Positions 12,452 to 20,575 are shown, counted from the stretch's first letter. The stretch is DNA of 22,847 nucleotides from Campylobacteraceae bacterium (GCA_027023325.1 JALVVQ010000319.1:1-22847), one strand, 5' to 3'. Program-made: numbers and translations. Notes: generated by a model not told the origin, from the letters alone.

Positions 12452-13525
12452 GTGAAAGAATTTTTCAAAGAATACCCGTTATTTCTGTCGATTATTGCAC
12501 TGGTACTGTTTGGTACCTATGAGCATGCATTGGCAGAGACACTGTGGGGCAATGTACTGGGCTTTGGAGTGATCTTTGCCGTGATCATCTATAGCTCTAT
12601 GAGCGTGGCGCATCATGCCGAACTGTTGGCAGAGAAGTTTGGTGAGCCCTATGGCACGATGATTCTGACCATGAGTGCGGTCGTTGTAGAGATCGTAATC
12701 ATCTCCATCATGATGCTACACGAGCACAACCCGACACTTGCCAGAGATACGATCTACTCTGCGATTATGCTGGATATCAATGGCCTGCTGGGCTTTGCCG
12801 CGATTGTGGGAGGACTCAAATACGGAGAACAACCCTACAATGTGGACTCCTCCAATACCTATCTCTCTATGCTGATGGTAGCATTAGGCGTAGCGATGGT
12901 GATCCCTGACTTTATCGACCCCATACACTATGATAGCTTCATGCGCTTCAATGTGGTAATCTTCGTACTTCTGTATCTGGTCTTTACCCGTATCCAGCTC
13001 AAAGACCATAGATACTTTTTCCAGTACAAAGCAGAGGGCGCTGTAGAGGAGACCCATCTACACAGTCACGGAGAAATCAATGCGCTCTACCATACGCTAC
13101 TGCTGCTTGTCTCCATCGTGATGATCGGGTTACTTTCGGAGATACTGGCGGTCTTTATGGGCAACGACATTGAGTATTTGGGGCTTCCTATGGCGCTGGG
13201 TGCCGTAGGCGTGGCAGTGATCTCTGCTGCCCCAGAGCTCATCACCGCTGTCAGAGCAGCGCTGGACAACCGCATGCAGACAGTAATCAACATCGCCCTA
13301 GGCGCATCGCTGGCTACGGTGTTGCTGACGATCCCGGCCGTGATCGTGATCGGTATGATGACAGGACTAGAGATCACGCTAGGACTGGCACCGATACAGG
13401 GTGTGATGCTGGGACTGACCCTGTTGGTCAGCATGATCAACTTCAGCGACGGCGAGACCAATATGCTCGAAGGCTTCCTGCATGTGGTACTCTTCGCACT
13501 GTTCTGTTTTTTGCTGTTTGTGTGA
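12452..13525 (+). CDS. chaA: Ca2+(Na+)/H+ antiporter, ChaA-type (CaCA superfamily)
   Basis: The 357-residue membrane protein has about eleven hydrophobic segments and two inverted alpha repeats. The first contains AEKFGEPYGTMILTMSAVVVEIVIISIMM, with Glu80 in the transport site, and is close to E. coli ChaA in the G-E-P-Y-G and V-x-x-E region. The second contains ISAAPELITAVRAALDNRMQTVINIALGASLATV, with the second transport Glu. The loop between the halves is His/Glu-rich (EETHLHSHGEI, about residues 200-210), as in ChaA. It exchanges cations for protons across the inner membrane. The start is GTG 12452, helped by AAGGTG just upstream, and the gene is coupled to the HTH protein gene. That link to a DNA-binding partner is unexplained. 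Confidence 0.87.
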   Translation: MKEFFKEYPLFLSIIALVLFGTYEHALAETLWGNVLGFGVIFAVIIYSSMSVAHHAELLAEKFGEPYGTMILTMSAVVVEIVIISIMMLHEHNPTLARDTIYSAIMLDINGLLGFAAIVGGLKYGEQPYNVDSSNTYLSMLMVALGVAMVIPDFIDPIHYDSFMRFNVVIFVLLYLVFTRIQLKDHRYFFQYKAEGAVEETHLHSHGEINALYHTLLLLVSIVMIGLLSEILAVFMGNDIEYLGLPMALGAVGVAVISAAPELITAVRAALDNRMQTVINIALGASLATVLLTIPAVIVIGMMTGLEITLGLAPIQGVMLGLTLLVSMINFSDGETNMLEGFLHVVLFALFCFLLFV

Positions 13526-13586
13526 GGGGCTATCGTCTGCCTCTGTACTCTTTGGAGAGATGGATATGCAGAAAGAAAGGTAGCAC

Positions 13587-13617
13587 GATACCAAGGCGCA
13601 TCTGCCGCCTTGGTATC
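13587..13617. terminator. 12-bp perfect dyad after chaA
   Basis: GATACCAAGGCG (13587-13598) and CGCCTTGGTATC (13606-13617) pair perfectly around CATCTGC. There is no T-run after it, so it is not a classical intrinsic terminator. It could still end transcription, or be a REP-type repeat or binding site. The 209 bases between chaA and the Spy-like gene (13526-13734) hold nothing else that I can name. Confidence 0.5.
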
Positions 13618-13734
13618 TGAGGTGCCTAATGGGGCTGTATGAGTTTTCGGGGTAGTGGGTTGTTACCTCTAAAAATTACCCCAAAAATTGAGACTATGTC
13701 AATTGAGGGGTTTCTAAGGCGAACTTCATCAATC

Positions 13735-14281
13735 TTATTTTTTCTTCATCCTCTTTTTGTCGTATGTCGCATGTTTGTTTTTGTTGGCAAGCAGAAAGAG
13801 AAGTTGATCTTTGGTAAGCACTTCTTTGGTTTGCTCAATACATTTAAGGTGCATCATTGTCGCTTGTGCTTCGAGTGATGCAAGTTTATCAACTTTCTCT
13901 TTGAGTGAGCCTGCTTTTGTACCCGAAATACTTGCCTGAACAATCTCTTTTTTTAATCTGTATCACCTCGGGCTTAAGTGACTTGATGGTGCCTATGATC
14001 TCTTTGCGTATGGTGGCAAGCTGCTGTTTCTGCTCATCAGAAAGGTTAAATATCGGGTCATTCAAGTATGACATGATTGTCTTCATCAGATGTGGCAGTC
14101 CTTGTTTGATAAGAAAAGGAGAGTTCATTTTCTGTTTCTGCATCTTTCTCATGTGCATGGACTTTGGCATTTGCATGCAACCCTGCTTCTTCATTCCCTT
14201 TTCTTGCTGTATCATTCCGTTACCAGGCGCCGCTATCACCATACTTGACATAGCTGTAATCAGTACCAGTGTCTTTTTCAT
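13735..14281 (-). pseudogene. Spy/CpxP-like periplasmic protein gene with a homopolymer frameshift
   Basis: The reading frame from ATG 14281 runs as a signal peptide (MKKTLVLITAMSSMVIAA), a Met-rich stretch (M-Q-M-P-K-S-M-H-M-R-K-M), then LSDEQKQQL, an LTxxQ-type motif, and leaves frame at a run of seven T (13948-13954; seven A on the coding strand). Removing one base continues the family sequence through TKDQLLFLL, a second LTxxQ-type motif, to TAA at 13735-13737, giving about 181 residues. The unshifted frame stops at 13889 after an unrelated tail. Spy/CpxP proteins are periplasmic chaperones or metal-stress proteins. The Met-rich part hints at copper, which is inference. It may be a true pseudogene, a slippage switch or a sequencing error. 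AAGGATAG precedes the start. Confidence 0.72.
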
Positions 14282-14384
14282 TATCTATCCTTTTTTATTT
14301 GTGGTGCACCAATGGTGGCGAGGCAAGGTAAACGAATGATTAATAAAATATCATAAGAATATATAATAATATTTGTTTGCCTCT

Positions 14385-14456
14385 ATGGATATGCCTGTGA
14401 TAGATTATGATGCATCTGATGTGGCAAATGAGTTAAAAGCATTTAAAAATCTATGA
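14385..14456 (+). pseudogene. C-terminal remnant of an antitoxin (UPF0175-like)
   Basis: A 23-codon frame (MDMPVIDYDASDVANELKAFKNL preceded by in-frame stops) ends with an ATGA overlap onto the PIN gene start. The segment M-P-V-I-D-Y-D resembles the C-terminal end of UPF0175 antitoxins, which typically precede DUF3368 PIN genes. The N-terminal DNA-binding part is absent. The identification rests on a short stretch and on position. Confidence 0.4.
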
Positions 14457-14906
14457 AAATTATTATTGCCGACAGTTCTACACTTATAACACTTTTGGAC
14501 ACGGATAATATCTCTCTTCTTTTTGGGCTTTTTGAAGAGATTATTATCAGTGACGAAGTATATAGTGAGATTACCCAAAAGTTTTATCATAAAGAGAAGA
14601 TTGAAGCTTGTTGCCATAGAGCATGATGATATGTATGAGATGCTCAGAAAAAGGCTAGATAAAGGGGAGTCAGAATTTATTGCATTGGCCAAGAAGCTTG
14701 CACTTCCTTTGATTATCGATGAGAGAAAAGGGCGAAAAATTGCCCAATCTTTAGGCGTTGATATTATTGGATTTGTTGGTATTGCCTTGAAGCTTTTGGA
14801 AAAAGAGATTATCTCTAAAAGCAAAGCCATAAAGATAGTAAAACAAGTAGAAGAGAATGATTTTAGGCTTTCTGATGGACTAAAGGCTTTGATTTATGAT
14901 TTTTAA
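14453..14906 (+). pseudogene. Frameshifted PIN-domain (DUF3368-like) toxin gene
   Basis: From ATG 14453 the frame reads MKIIIADSSTLITLLDTD with the first PIN acidic residue (Asp7), then LFEEIIISDEVYSEI, and ends at TGA soon after. The second half lies in the next frame (about 14600-14906): LKLVAIEHDD, LDKGESEFIALAKKL with the PIN Glu, then LIIDERKGRKIAQSLGVDIIGFVGI, the typical DUF3368 ending. Joining them needs a one-base shift around 14590-14612. A TTG start at 14523 would give only the second half. PIN proteins are metal-dependent ribonucleases and act as toxins. The upstream antitoxin is also a remnant, so the pair is probably dead. Confidence 0.7.
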
Positions 14907-15005
14907 AAGATATGGGGAACCTTTAGCAATAGTGATGCCCACAATGACTCTGGCTTCTGGTGATAATAGGGCAGAAACCATATCAGGCGGCTGTTGAGCA
15001 TTTTT

Positions 15006-15014
15006 TGCTATACT
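15006..15014 (+). promoter_or_regulatory. Extended -10 promoter of the L,D-transpeptidase gene
   Basis: TGCTATACT at 15006-15014 fits TGn-TATAAT. Transcription would begin near 15021, downstream of the earlier possible start at 14994, which supports ATG 15042. Confidence 0.55.
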
Positions 15015-15041
15015 CTCTCAAAAAAAAGAAGTGTAAGAAAA

Positions 15042-16856
15042 ATGAAACGATTTGTAACGGTACTTTTGATGGTAAGCGGGGTGTGGCTTTCTCTGTCCTC
15101 TCTGGCGGCGGCAGGAGAGCATAGGTGGGCATCTGGAGCATCCAGCATTGACTTTATAGATGATGCTTCCATAATACTGGAAAAAACAGTCAAGACAGGC
15201 AAAGGAAAGTCTCTTCAGAAACTTTATACCGATTTATTTTATGTGCCAATCTGGGTAGAAGAGAATGGCTTGACACATTTTGGCAATGAGCTGTTGGAAG
15301 TAATCGCCAAAGACAAAACCCTGTTGCCTTCGATGAAAAGCAGTAGGCTCTATGCCAATGCTATCAAAAAGCTTAAAGAGATATCGGCAAAGAGCGGGGG
15401 CACACTAGAGGAGAAGACGGCATTAGAGCTGGAGTTGAGCAGACTTTATAAGGCCTATGCAGACTACCTGATTTATGGTGGTATCAATTGGAAAGTCTTC
15501 AAGGCAAAACTAGCCAGCCTTAAGAAAGCGCTGGAAGCAGACTTTGGTTGGGTAGTTTACACTCCCAAACAGACAGCAGCTTCGGTACTGATAGACGCCA
15601 TCACAAACGGTAGTTTTAAAAAAGAAATCAAAAAAGCAGAGCCAACACGCTTCAACTACGCTAAACTTAAAAAGTATCTCCTTAAGTATATAGAAATGGA
15701 GAAAAAAGGTACCTGGAAGAAGCTGCCAAAATTTAGTAAAAAGATTGTAGCGGGAAAATCTGATAAAGCGATCCCTGCTATCAGACATAATCTGGCACTG
15801 GAAGGAGATCTAGGGTCTTGTAGAGGCGAGATGAATGCCACAGTCTATGATAACTGTCTGGTCAAGGCAGTGAAGCGCTTTCAGCTGCGTAATGGACTCA
15901 AGGCGGATGGTGTGATAGGTAAAGGCACCTATGTGCTGGTCGATACTCCAGTCTCCAAAAAGATTAGACTTATCCGCATGAATCTAGACAGAATCAAGCG
16001 ATTTAGGCGAGAGGAGGCACGGGTACGGATGGAACTCAACATTCCCTCCTTTAGACTCAATATCATTGATCAAAGTAGGCTGATTGATACAATCCGTGTC
16101 GTTACCGGAAAACCTAACCATCCCACCCCGGTCTTTGGAAACAAAGTGCAGTATATCGTAGTCAATCCCTGGTGGAAGATACCAGAGAGTATTGTAAAAA
16201 AAGAGATGCTCAGGCACCTCATCTCAAACCCTTACTATTATGAAAAGCGCGGGAAGATCCTCAAGGCTACATGGAGTGAGGATTCTGAAAGAATTGACCC
16301 TGGTAGCGTAAACTGGAAAAAATACCGCGCCAAAGATGCACATATTCCCTATCGGTTTATGCAGGTACCTAGCCGGAGAAATGCTTTAGGAAAGATCAAA
16401 TTTATCTTTCCTAACCAATTCTCGGTCTACATCCACGATACGCCCTCAAAAAAACTTTTCTTTAGAACAGACAGGGCGTTTAGCCACGGATGTATGCGTA
16501 TTCAAAAACCCAGAGAGCTACTAAAAGCTTTTTCACTCTACAATGATAACATTGATGTAGAGGCCATCATGAAGCGTCTACAGGGCACCGAAAAGAAGAT
16601 TATCAATCTTAAACACAAAGTACCAGTAGACATTACTTATCTGACCGCTTTTGTGGATCCTTATGGCAATCTCAATTTTCGAAAAGATGTGTACAAATAT
16701 GATAAGTATATGTTAAAGAGCTATGATTATACAGTGGATAGCAGCACACGAAAAAAACAAAAACAAAAACAAAAACAAAAACAAAATAAAAAAATAAAAA
16801 ATAGTGCCAAAAAGGATAAGGATGGCTATCAAGTCTCTGAGGTCTATCCAGAGTAA
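15042..16856 (+). CDS. L,D-transpeptidase (YcbB/LdtD-like), periplasmic
   Basis: The protein is 604 residues from ATG 15042; the earlier in-frame start at 14994 lies upstream of the promoter. A signal peptide (about 1-24, cleavage likely at LAAA/GE) is followed by a helical region, a peptidoglycan-binding segment VKRFQLRNGLKADGVIGKGTY, and the YkuD catalytic domain. In that domain IHDTPSKKLFF holds His465, and FSHGCMRIQ holds His482 and nucleophile Cys484. It makes 3-3 peptidoglycan cross-links or related meso-DAP linkages. The C-terminal tail is low-complexity Lys/Gln encoded by a CAAAAA hexamer repeat. The coaE gene starts 2 bases downstream. Confidence 0.88.
   Translation: MKRFVTVLLMVSGVWLSLSSLAAAGEHRWASGASSIDFIDDASIILEKTVKTGKGKSLQKLYTDLFYVPIWVEENGLTHFGNELLEVIAKDKTLLPSMKSSRLYANAIKKLKEISAKSGGTLEEKTALELELSRLYKAYADYLIYGGINWKVFKAKLASLKKALEADFGWVVYTPKQTAASVLIDAITNGSFKKEIKKAEPTRFNYAKLKKYLLKYIEMEKKGTWKKLPKFSKKIVAGKSDKAIPAIRHNLALEGDLGSCRGEMNATVYDNCLVKAVKRFQLRNGLKADGVIGKGTYVLVDTPVSKKIRLIRMNLDRIKRFRREEARVRMELNIPSFRLNIIDQSRLIDTIRVVTGKPNHPTPVFGNKVQYIVVNPWWKIPESIVKKEMLRHLISNPYYYEKRGKILKATWSEDSERIDPGSVNWKKYRAKDAHIPYRFMQVPSRRNALGKIKFIFPNQFSVYIHDTPSKKLFFRTDRAFSHGCMRIQKPRELLKAFSLYNDNIDVEAIMKRLQGTEKKIINLKHKVPVDITYLTAFVDPYGNLNFRKDVYKYDKYMLKSYDYTVDSSTRKKQKQKQKQKQNKKIKNSAKKDKDGYQVSEVYPE
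16751..16787 (+). repeat. Hexanucleotide (CAAAAA)n tract
   Basis: C residues at 16758, 16764, 16770, 16776 and 16782 mark five CAAAAA-type units that code Lys-Gln repeats in the L,D-transpeptidase tail. Unit number can change without shifting the frame. Confidence 0.75.
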
Positions 16857-16858
16857 GC

Positions 16859-17455
16859 GTGTCTATATTTAAGTATGCCATTGCACTAACAGGGAGCATC
16901 GCTACTGGTAAAAGTAGTGTTGCAAAGTTGTTTGATGCTTGGGGCTTTGAAATTATCGACCTTGATACTGTTGCTCATCAGGTACTGGACAGACAGCAAG
17001 AAAAAATCTCAGAACTTTTTGGTGAAACTTGTATCACTAGAGGCAGAGTTGATAGAAAAGCATTAGGTAAACAGATATTTTCTGACACAGAAAAGCGTAA
17101 AAAACTGGAGGCACTGCTGCATCCACTCATACGGCAAGAAGCAGTGAAAAAAGCCCATATATTAGATGCTTTTGGCAAACCCTATTTGGTAGACATCCCC
17201 CTCTTTTTTGAGCTACATAGCTATCCAATTGTACGTAGCATAGTCGTCTATGCCCCCAGAAAGATACAGTTGCAACGCTTGATGCGGCGTGATGAATGCA
17301 GTACCCAAGAAGCAACACAACGTATCGATGCTCAAATGAGTATTGAAATTAAAAAGCAGCAGGCAACTTTTGTCATAGACAACAGTGGTGATTTGGTACA
17401 ACTCGAGCGTGAATGCAGAAGGGTAAGGGAGTTAATCAAAAGTTCTGAAGTTTAG
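16859..17455 (+). CDS. coaE: Dephospho-CoA kinase
   Basis: The 198-residue protein shows the P-loop GSIATGKS at residues 12-19, then AWGFEIIDLDTVAHQVL, the substrate-binding D-x-D-x-x-A-H. HPLIRQEAV and LVDIPLFFE follow, the latter with the conserved PLLFE-like turn. The C-terminal portion has RRDECSTQEATQRIDAQMS, the lid-like R-x-x-x-Q region, and DNSGDL near the end. It phosphorylates dephospho-CoA in the last step of CoA synthesis. The start is GTG 16859, 2 bases after the upstream stop, so it is coupled to the L,D-transpeptidase gene. The length is normal. Confidence 0.92.
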   Translation: MSIFKYAIALTGSIATGKSSVAKLFDAWGFEIIDLDTVAHQVLDRQQEKISELFGETCITRGRVDRKALGKQIFSDTEKRKKLEALLHPLIRQEAVKKAHILDAFGKPYLVDIPLFFELHSYPIVRSIVVYAPRKIQLQRLMRRDECSTQEATQRIDAQMSIEIKKQQATFVIDNSGDLVQLERECRRVRELIKSSEV

Positions 17456-17462
17456 ATTTGGG

Positions 17463-17468
17463 TATAAT
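17463..17468 (+). promoter_or_regulatory. -10 box for dapF
   Basis: TATAAT at 17463-17468 lies 29 bases before dapF, with GAGAGGAG at 17484-17491 as ribosome binding site. Confidence 0.5.
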
Positions 17469-17497
17469 ACTGCCAATACTATAGAGAGGAGATTCCC

Positions 17498-18256
17498 ATG
17501 CAAGTCACCAAATACAATGCTAGCGGCAATGACTTTATTATCTACCATGACAGCCAAGCCAGAGACAGAAGCAAGCTTGCCAAACTTCTCTGTCATAGAC
17601 AAAAAGGTGTTGGTGCGGATGGGCTGGTGGTGCTCATTCCTCATGCGGAGTATGATTTTGAGTGGGATTTTTACAACAGTGATGGCAGTTATGCTGCGAT
17701 GTGTGGCAATGCTACCAGAGCGGTGGCGCACTATGCCGTAGAGAAGAAAATTTCACTCAACCACCATGCTGAATTTCTGACTGGTGCTGGTTTGATTCGT
17801 GCAGAGGTCAATGGTACCTATGTCATCACCGATATGCCCGAGCCCAAGATTATCCAGCAGTTGATTGAAGAAGAGGGGCATATCTGGTGGCTGATCGATA
17901 CGGGTGTGCCGCATCTGGTCAGTCAGAGAGAAGATGTCAGTAATTTTGATATAGCCCAGGCAAGAACACTCAGACAAAAGTATGATGCCAATGTCAATAT
18001 CTATGCGGTAGATGATGCAGGACTAAAGGTGCGCACCTATGAACGAGGGGTAGAGGATGAGACACTGGCCTGCGGTACAGGTGTGATGGCTTGCTATGTG
18101 AGAGCGCTGGAAGAGGGTCTTGTCTCCGAGGAAGCTACCCGTGTTTTGGTGCAGAGTGGCGAGGAGCTCTATACGGAATTGACCCATGATACTTACCGCT
18201 TTGGTGGACAGGTGACAAAAACCTTTGTGGCAGAAACGGAGAGTATCCAGCCATAG
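17498..18256 (+). CDS. dapF: Diaminopimelate epimerase
   Basis: The 252-residue protein has both catalytic cysteines: Cys69 in NSDGSYAAMCGNATRAVAHY and Cys192 in YERGVEDETLACGTGVMACY. It begins KYNASGNDFII, the usual N-terminal substrate loop. It interconverts LL- and meso-diaminopimelate for lysine and peptidoglycan synthesis, which suits the neighbouring L,D-transpeptidase. The usual C-G-N-G-T/A-R reads C-G-N-A-T-R here, with Ala for Gly, which I take as a lineage variant. The start is well supported by the -10 box and a strong Shine-Dalgarno. A terminator hairpin follows about 28 bases after the stop. Confidence 0.93.
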   Translation: MQVTKYNASGNDFIIYHDSQARDRSKLAKLLCHRQKGVGADGLVVLIPHAEYDFEWDFYNSDGSYAAMCGNATRAVAHYAVEKKISLNHHAEFLTGAGLIRAEVNGTYVITDMPEPKIIQQLIEEEGHIWWLIDTGVPHLVSQREDVSNFDIAQARTLRQKYDANVNIYAVDDAGLKVRTYERGVEDETLACGTGVMACYVRALEEGLVSEEATRVLVQSGEELYTELTHDTYRFGGQVTKTFVAETESIQP

Positions 18257-18284
18257 ACGGGGTGATTTTTTGACAATTGTTGGC

Positions 18285-18316
18285 AATCTCCCTTAGGATT
18301 TAGGGAGATTTTAGCA
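18285..18316 (+). terminator. Intrinsic-like terminator of dapF
   Basis: AATCTCCCT (18285-18293) and AGGGAGATT (18302-18310) form a perfect 9-bp stem around TAGGATTT, followed by only a short T-run (TT). It is also directly upstream of the tRNA promoter. Confidence 0.65.
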
Positions 18317-18320
18317 ACTT

Positions 18321-18326
18321 TATACT
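18321..18326 (+). promoter_or_regulatory. -10 box for tRNA-Val
   Basis: TATACT at 18321-18326 lies about 23 bases before the tRNA and right after the dapF terminator, giving the tRNA its own transcription unit. Confidence 0.45.
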
Positions 18327-18348
18327 ATCATGCCACCCTAAAATATGT

Positions 18349-18424
18349 GATCGCGTAGCTCAGTTGGTAGAGCACTACCTTGACATGGTAGGGGTCGTTG
18401 GTTCGAGTCCAATCGTGATCACCA
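18349..18424 (+). tRNA. tRNA-Val (anticodon GAC)
   Basis: The sequence folds as a full cloverleaf of 76 bases. The acceptor GATCGCG pairs with CGTGATC (one G-T pair), the D-stem is GCTC/GAGC, and the anticodon stem CTACC/GGTAG encloses the loop TTGACAT with GAC in the middle. The T-stem GTTGG/CCAAT encloses TTCGAGT. Discriminator A and an encoded CCA end the gene. GAC reads valine codons GUC and GUU. Confidence 0.96.
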
Positions 18425-18505
18425 CTTCTTTTCACTATCCATACTACCACAAAGACACTTTTTACATTACATATGGGCAGTTCCATTCAGCATGTCTACT
18501 ATTCT

Positions 18506-19084
18506 CTAGAAATGGGAAGGCGAGGGCGTATTGATCAGATTATAAAACTCACTTCTGGTGCGCTCATCACGCTTGAACAGTCCTCTGAGTGCAGAGCTGA
18601 CAGTAGTGGAATTAATCTTCTCTACGCCTCGCATCTCCATGCACATATGTCTGGCGTGCAGAACAACAGCGACGCCTTTGGGTTTGATCGTCTCTGAGAT
18701 GGCATCTGCGATCTGTTCGGTCATCTGCTCCTGGATCTGTAATCGTCTGGCAAAGACATTGACAATCCGGGGGATCTTGGAGAGTCCTACTACCTTGCCA
18801 TCAGGGATGTATGCCACATGGGCACGCCCGATGATCGGGAGCATATGGTGTTCGCACATGGAGTAGAATTCAATATCCCGTACCAGCACCATCTCATCAT
18901 TGCTGCTGGTAAAGAGCGCTTGATTAAGTATCTCTTTGGGGTCTTGTCTGTATCCTTCTGTCAAGAAATCAAGGGCTTTGGCCACACGGCTTGGGGTTTT
19001 CAGGAGACCCTCTCTCTGGGGGTCTTCACCTACGAGTTCCAACACCTTGGTAATGGCTGCTTCAAACGCTTTTTGTTTTTCCAT
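18506..19084 (-). CDS. folE: GTP cyclohydrolase I
   Basis: The 192-residue protein matches FolE along its length. GEDPQREGLLKTPSRVAKAL is near the start, then FYSMCEHHMLPIIGRAHVAYIPDGKVVGLSKIPRIV with zinc ligands Cys77 and His80, then LQIQEQMTEQIADAI, and ARHMCMEMRGVEK with the third ligand Cys148. It converts GTP to dihydroneopterin triphosphate, the first step of folate synthesis. The start ATG 19084 has AGGATAGAGAG just upstream on its strand, and TATGCT at 19126-19121 may be its -10. It is convergent with the tRNA and divergent from tig, standing alone on the minus strand. Confidence 0.95.
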   Translation of the reverse strand: MEKQKAFEAAITKVLELVGEDPQREGLLKTPSRVAKALDFLTEGYRQDPKEILNQALFTSSNDEMVLVRDIEFYSMCEHHMLPIIGRAHVAYIPDGKVVGLSKIPRIVNVFARRLQIQEQMTEQIADAISETIKPKGVAVVLHARHMCMEMRGVEKINSTTVSSALRGLFKRDERTRSEFYNLINTPSPSHF

Positions 19085-19210
19085 AATCTCTCTATCCTAG
19101 TGCGATATTTTCTCTCATAAAGCATACCAAAACTATCTACATACTGCTATTAATTTTTTCTTTTTTTCTCCCAAAAAGCGTGCATGAGCTCTCCTTTATC
19201 ACTTTTTCGC

Positions 19211-19216
19211 TAAAAT
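19211..19216 (+). promoter_or_regulatory. -10 box for the tig-clpP-def operon
   Basis: TAAAAT at 19211-19216 lies 43 bases before the tig GTG start, with AAGGA immediately upstream of the start as ribosome binding site. Confidence 0.45.
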
Positions 19217-19259
19217 CACGGGATTATATTACCGTGTTTGACACAAACAAAGGACAACA

Positions 19260-20558
19260 GTGAAAGTAACAAGCAAAAAAATAGACAACGCCAATCTGCT
19301 GGTATCAGCCACCTTCGCAAAAGAAGAGATAGACACCAAAGTAGACAGACTGGCAAAAGAGGCTGGCAAGCAGATGAAGGTAGATGGATTTAGAAAAGGC
19401 AAGGTGCCTGCCCATGTCGTCAAAAAAATGCATGGCGAGCAGCTGACTCAGGATGCAGAGGGTGAAATGATCAGAGAAGCACTCGATCAGGCTCTGGCTG
19501 AAGCGAAGGTCAACAAAGCAGAGATGCTGGGTGAACCCATGTTTAAGAAGTATGATAAAGGCGATACTGGCGTAGAAGCGGAGATACAGATTTGCTTGAG
19601 ACCTGTCGTTGAATTGGGAGACTACAAAGAAGCAGTACCGGCATTTGATCAGCCAAAAGCAACGCCTGCAGAGGTTAAAGAGCGTATCGAGGAGCTTGCT
19701 AAACAATCTGCACCACTAGAGAGCATCAAAGAGGAGAGAGCGCTTGAAAAAGGCGATACTGCTGTTTTTGATTTTGAAGGCTTCCTGAAGGGTGAGCCCT
19801 TCGAGGGCGGCAAGGCAGAAAACTTCGAGCTCGAGATAGGTTCTGGTCAGTTTATCCCTGGGTTTGAAGCGCAGATGGAAGGTCTGAAGGTAGGAGAAGA
19901 GAAGCGTATCACAATTACCTTCCCGGAAGACTATCAGGCAGAGAATCTTAAAGGACAGGAGACAGAGTTTGCCATCAAGCTCAACGACATCAAAGTCAAA
20001 GCAGCAGCAGAAATCAATGACACACTGGCGCAGCAGGTGACAGGCAAGGCAGATGCCACCGTCAAGGATCTTGAAGAGCGAACGGCTGAGCAGCTAATCA
20101 CAGAGAAAGTATCCAAACTCTACAACGATGAGCTCAAGCCACAACTATTAGAGGCATTGGTTGAGAAGTATGACTTTGACTTGCCGGAGAATATCGTAGA
20201 GCAGGAGATTGACAATCTGGTCAATGGCAAAGCGCAGAGCATGACACCCGAAGAGATCAAGGCAGTACAGGAAGACGTCAAAAAGCTGGAAGCGCTGAGA
20301 GAAGAGAGCAGAGAGGATGCTGTCAATAGTGTCAAGGCAACCTTTATTGTCGATGCGATTGCCAGAGAAGAGAAGATATCTGTAGATGACCAGGAAGTGC
20401 AGCAGGTACTTTACTATGAGGCAATGATGGCAGGACAGAAGCCTGAGGAAGTACTTGAGCACTATAAGAAAAACAACTTGATCCCGGCAGTAAAAATGGG
20501 TATGATTGAAGATAAGCTTTTTGGTAAGCTATTGGGTCTCGATAAAGAGAAGAAATAA
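19260..20558 (+). CDS. tig: Trigger factor
   Basis: The 432-residue protein has the three trigger factor parts. The ribosome-binding N-domain carries GFRKGKVP at residues 43-50, the L23-docking signature. The FKBP-type peptidyl-prolyl isomerase domain runs about residues 150-245 (GDTAVFDFEGFLKGEPFEGG to FAIKLNDIKVK). A long helical C-terminal chaperone domain follows. It binds nascent chains at the ribosome exit and helps folding. The start is GTG 19260 after AAGGA. The clpP gene follows 17 bases downstream, and a tig-clpP pairing is common in bacteria, where it links folding with proteolysis. Confidence 0.95.
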   Translation: MKVTSKKIDNANLLVSATFAKEEIDTKVDRLAKEAGKQMKVDGFRKGKVPAHVVKKMHGEQLTQDAEGEMIREALDQALAEAKVNKAEMLGEPMFKKYDKGDTGVEAEIQICLRPVVELGDYKEAVPAFDQPKATPAEVKERIEELAKQSAPLESIKEERALEKGDTAVFDFEGFLKGEPFEGGKAENFELEIGSGQFIPGFEAQMEGLKVGEEKRITITFPEDYQAENLKGQETEFAIKLNDIKVKAAAEINDTLAQQVTGKADATVKDLEERTAEQLITEKVSKLYNDELKPQLLEALVEKYDFDLPENIVEQEIDNLVNGKAQSMTPEEIKAVQEDVKKLEALREESREDAVNSVKATFIVDAIAREEKISVDDQEVQQVLYYEAMMAGQKPEEVLEHYKKNNLIPAVKMGMIEDKLFGKLLGLDKEKK

Positions 20559-20575
20559 CAAAAGAAAGGTGCACG

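Noticed and set aside
13639..13878. Plus-strand open frame of 79 codons after chaA
   Set aside because: It overlaps the restored 3' half of the Spy-like gene on the other strand and has no ribosome binding site or family resemblance.
14302..14317. Overlapping palindromes TGGTGCACCA and CACCAATGGTG upstream of the Spy-like gene
   Set aside because: They are short and could be a regulator site, but nothing links them to a regulator, so they are not listed as a feature.
14994..15041. Earlier start for the L,D-transpeptidase
   Set aside because: It lies upstream of the extended -10 and would add a non-signal stretch before an otherwise typical signal peptide.
16751..16800. Possible CRISPR-like or satellite array in the A-rich tract
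   Set aside because: It is a simple hexamer repeat inside a coding region, with no spacers; no CRISPR array is seen anywhere in the window.
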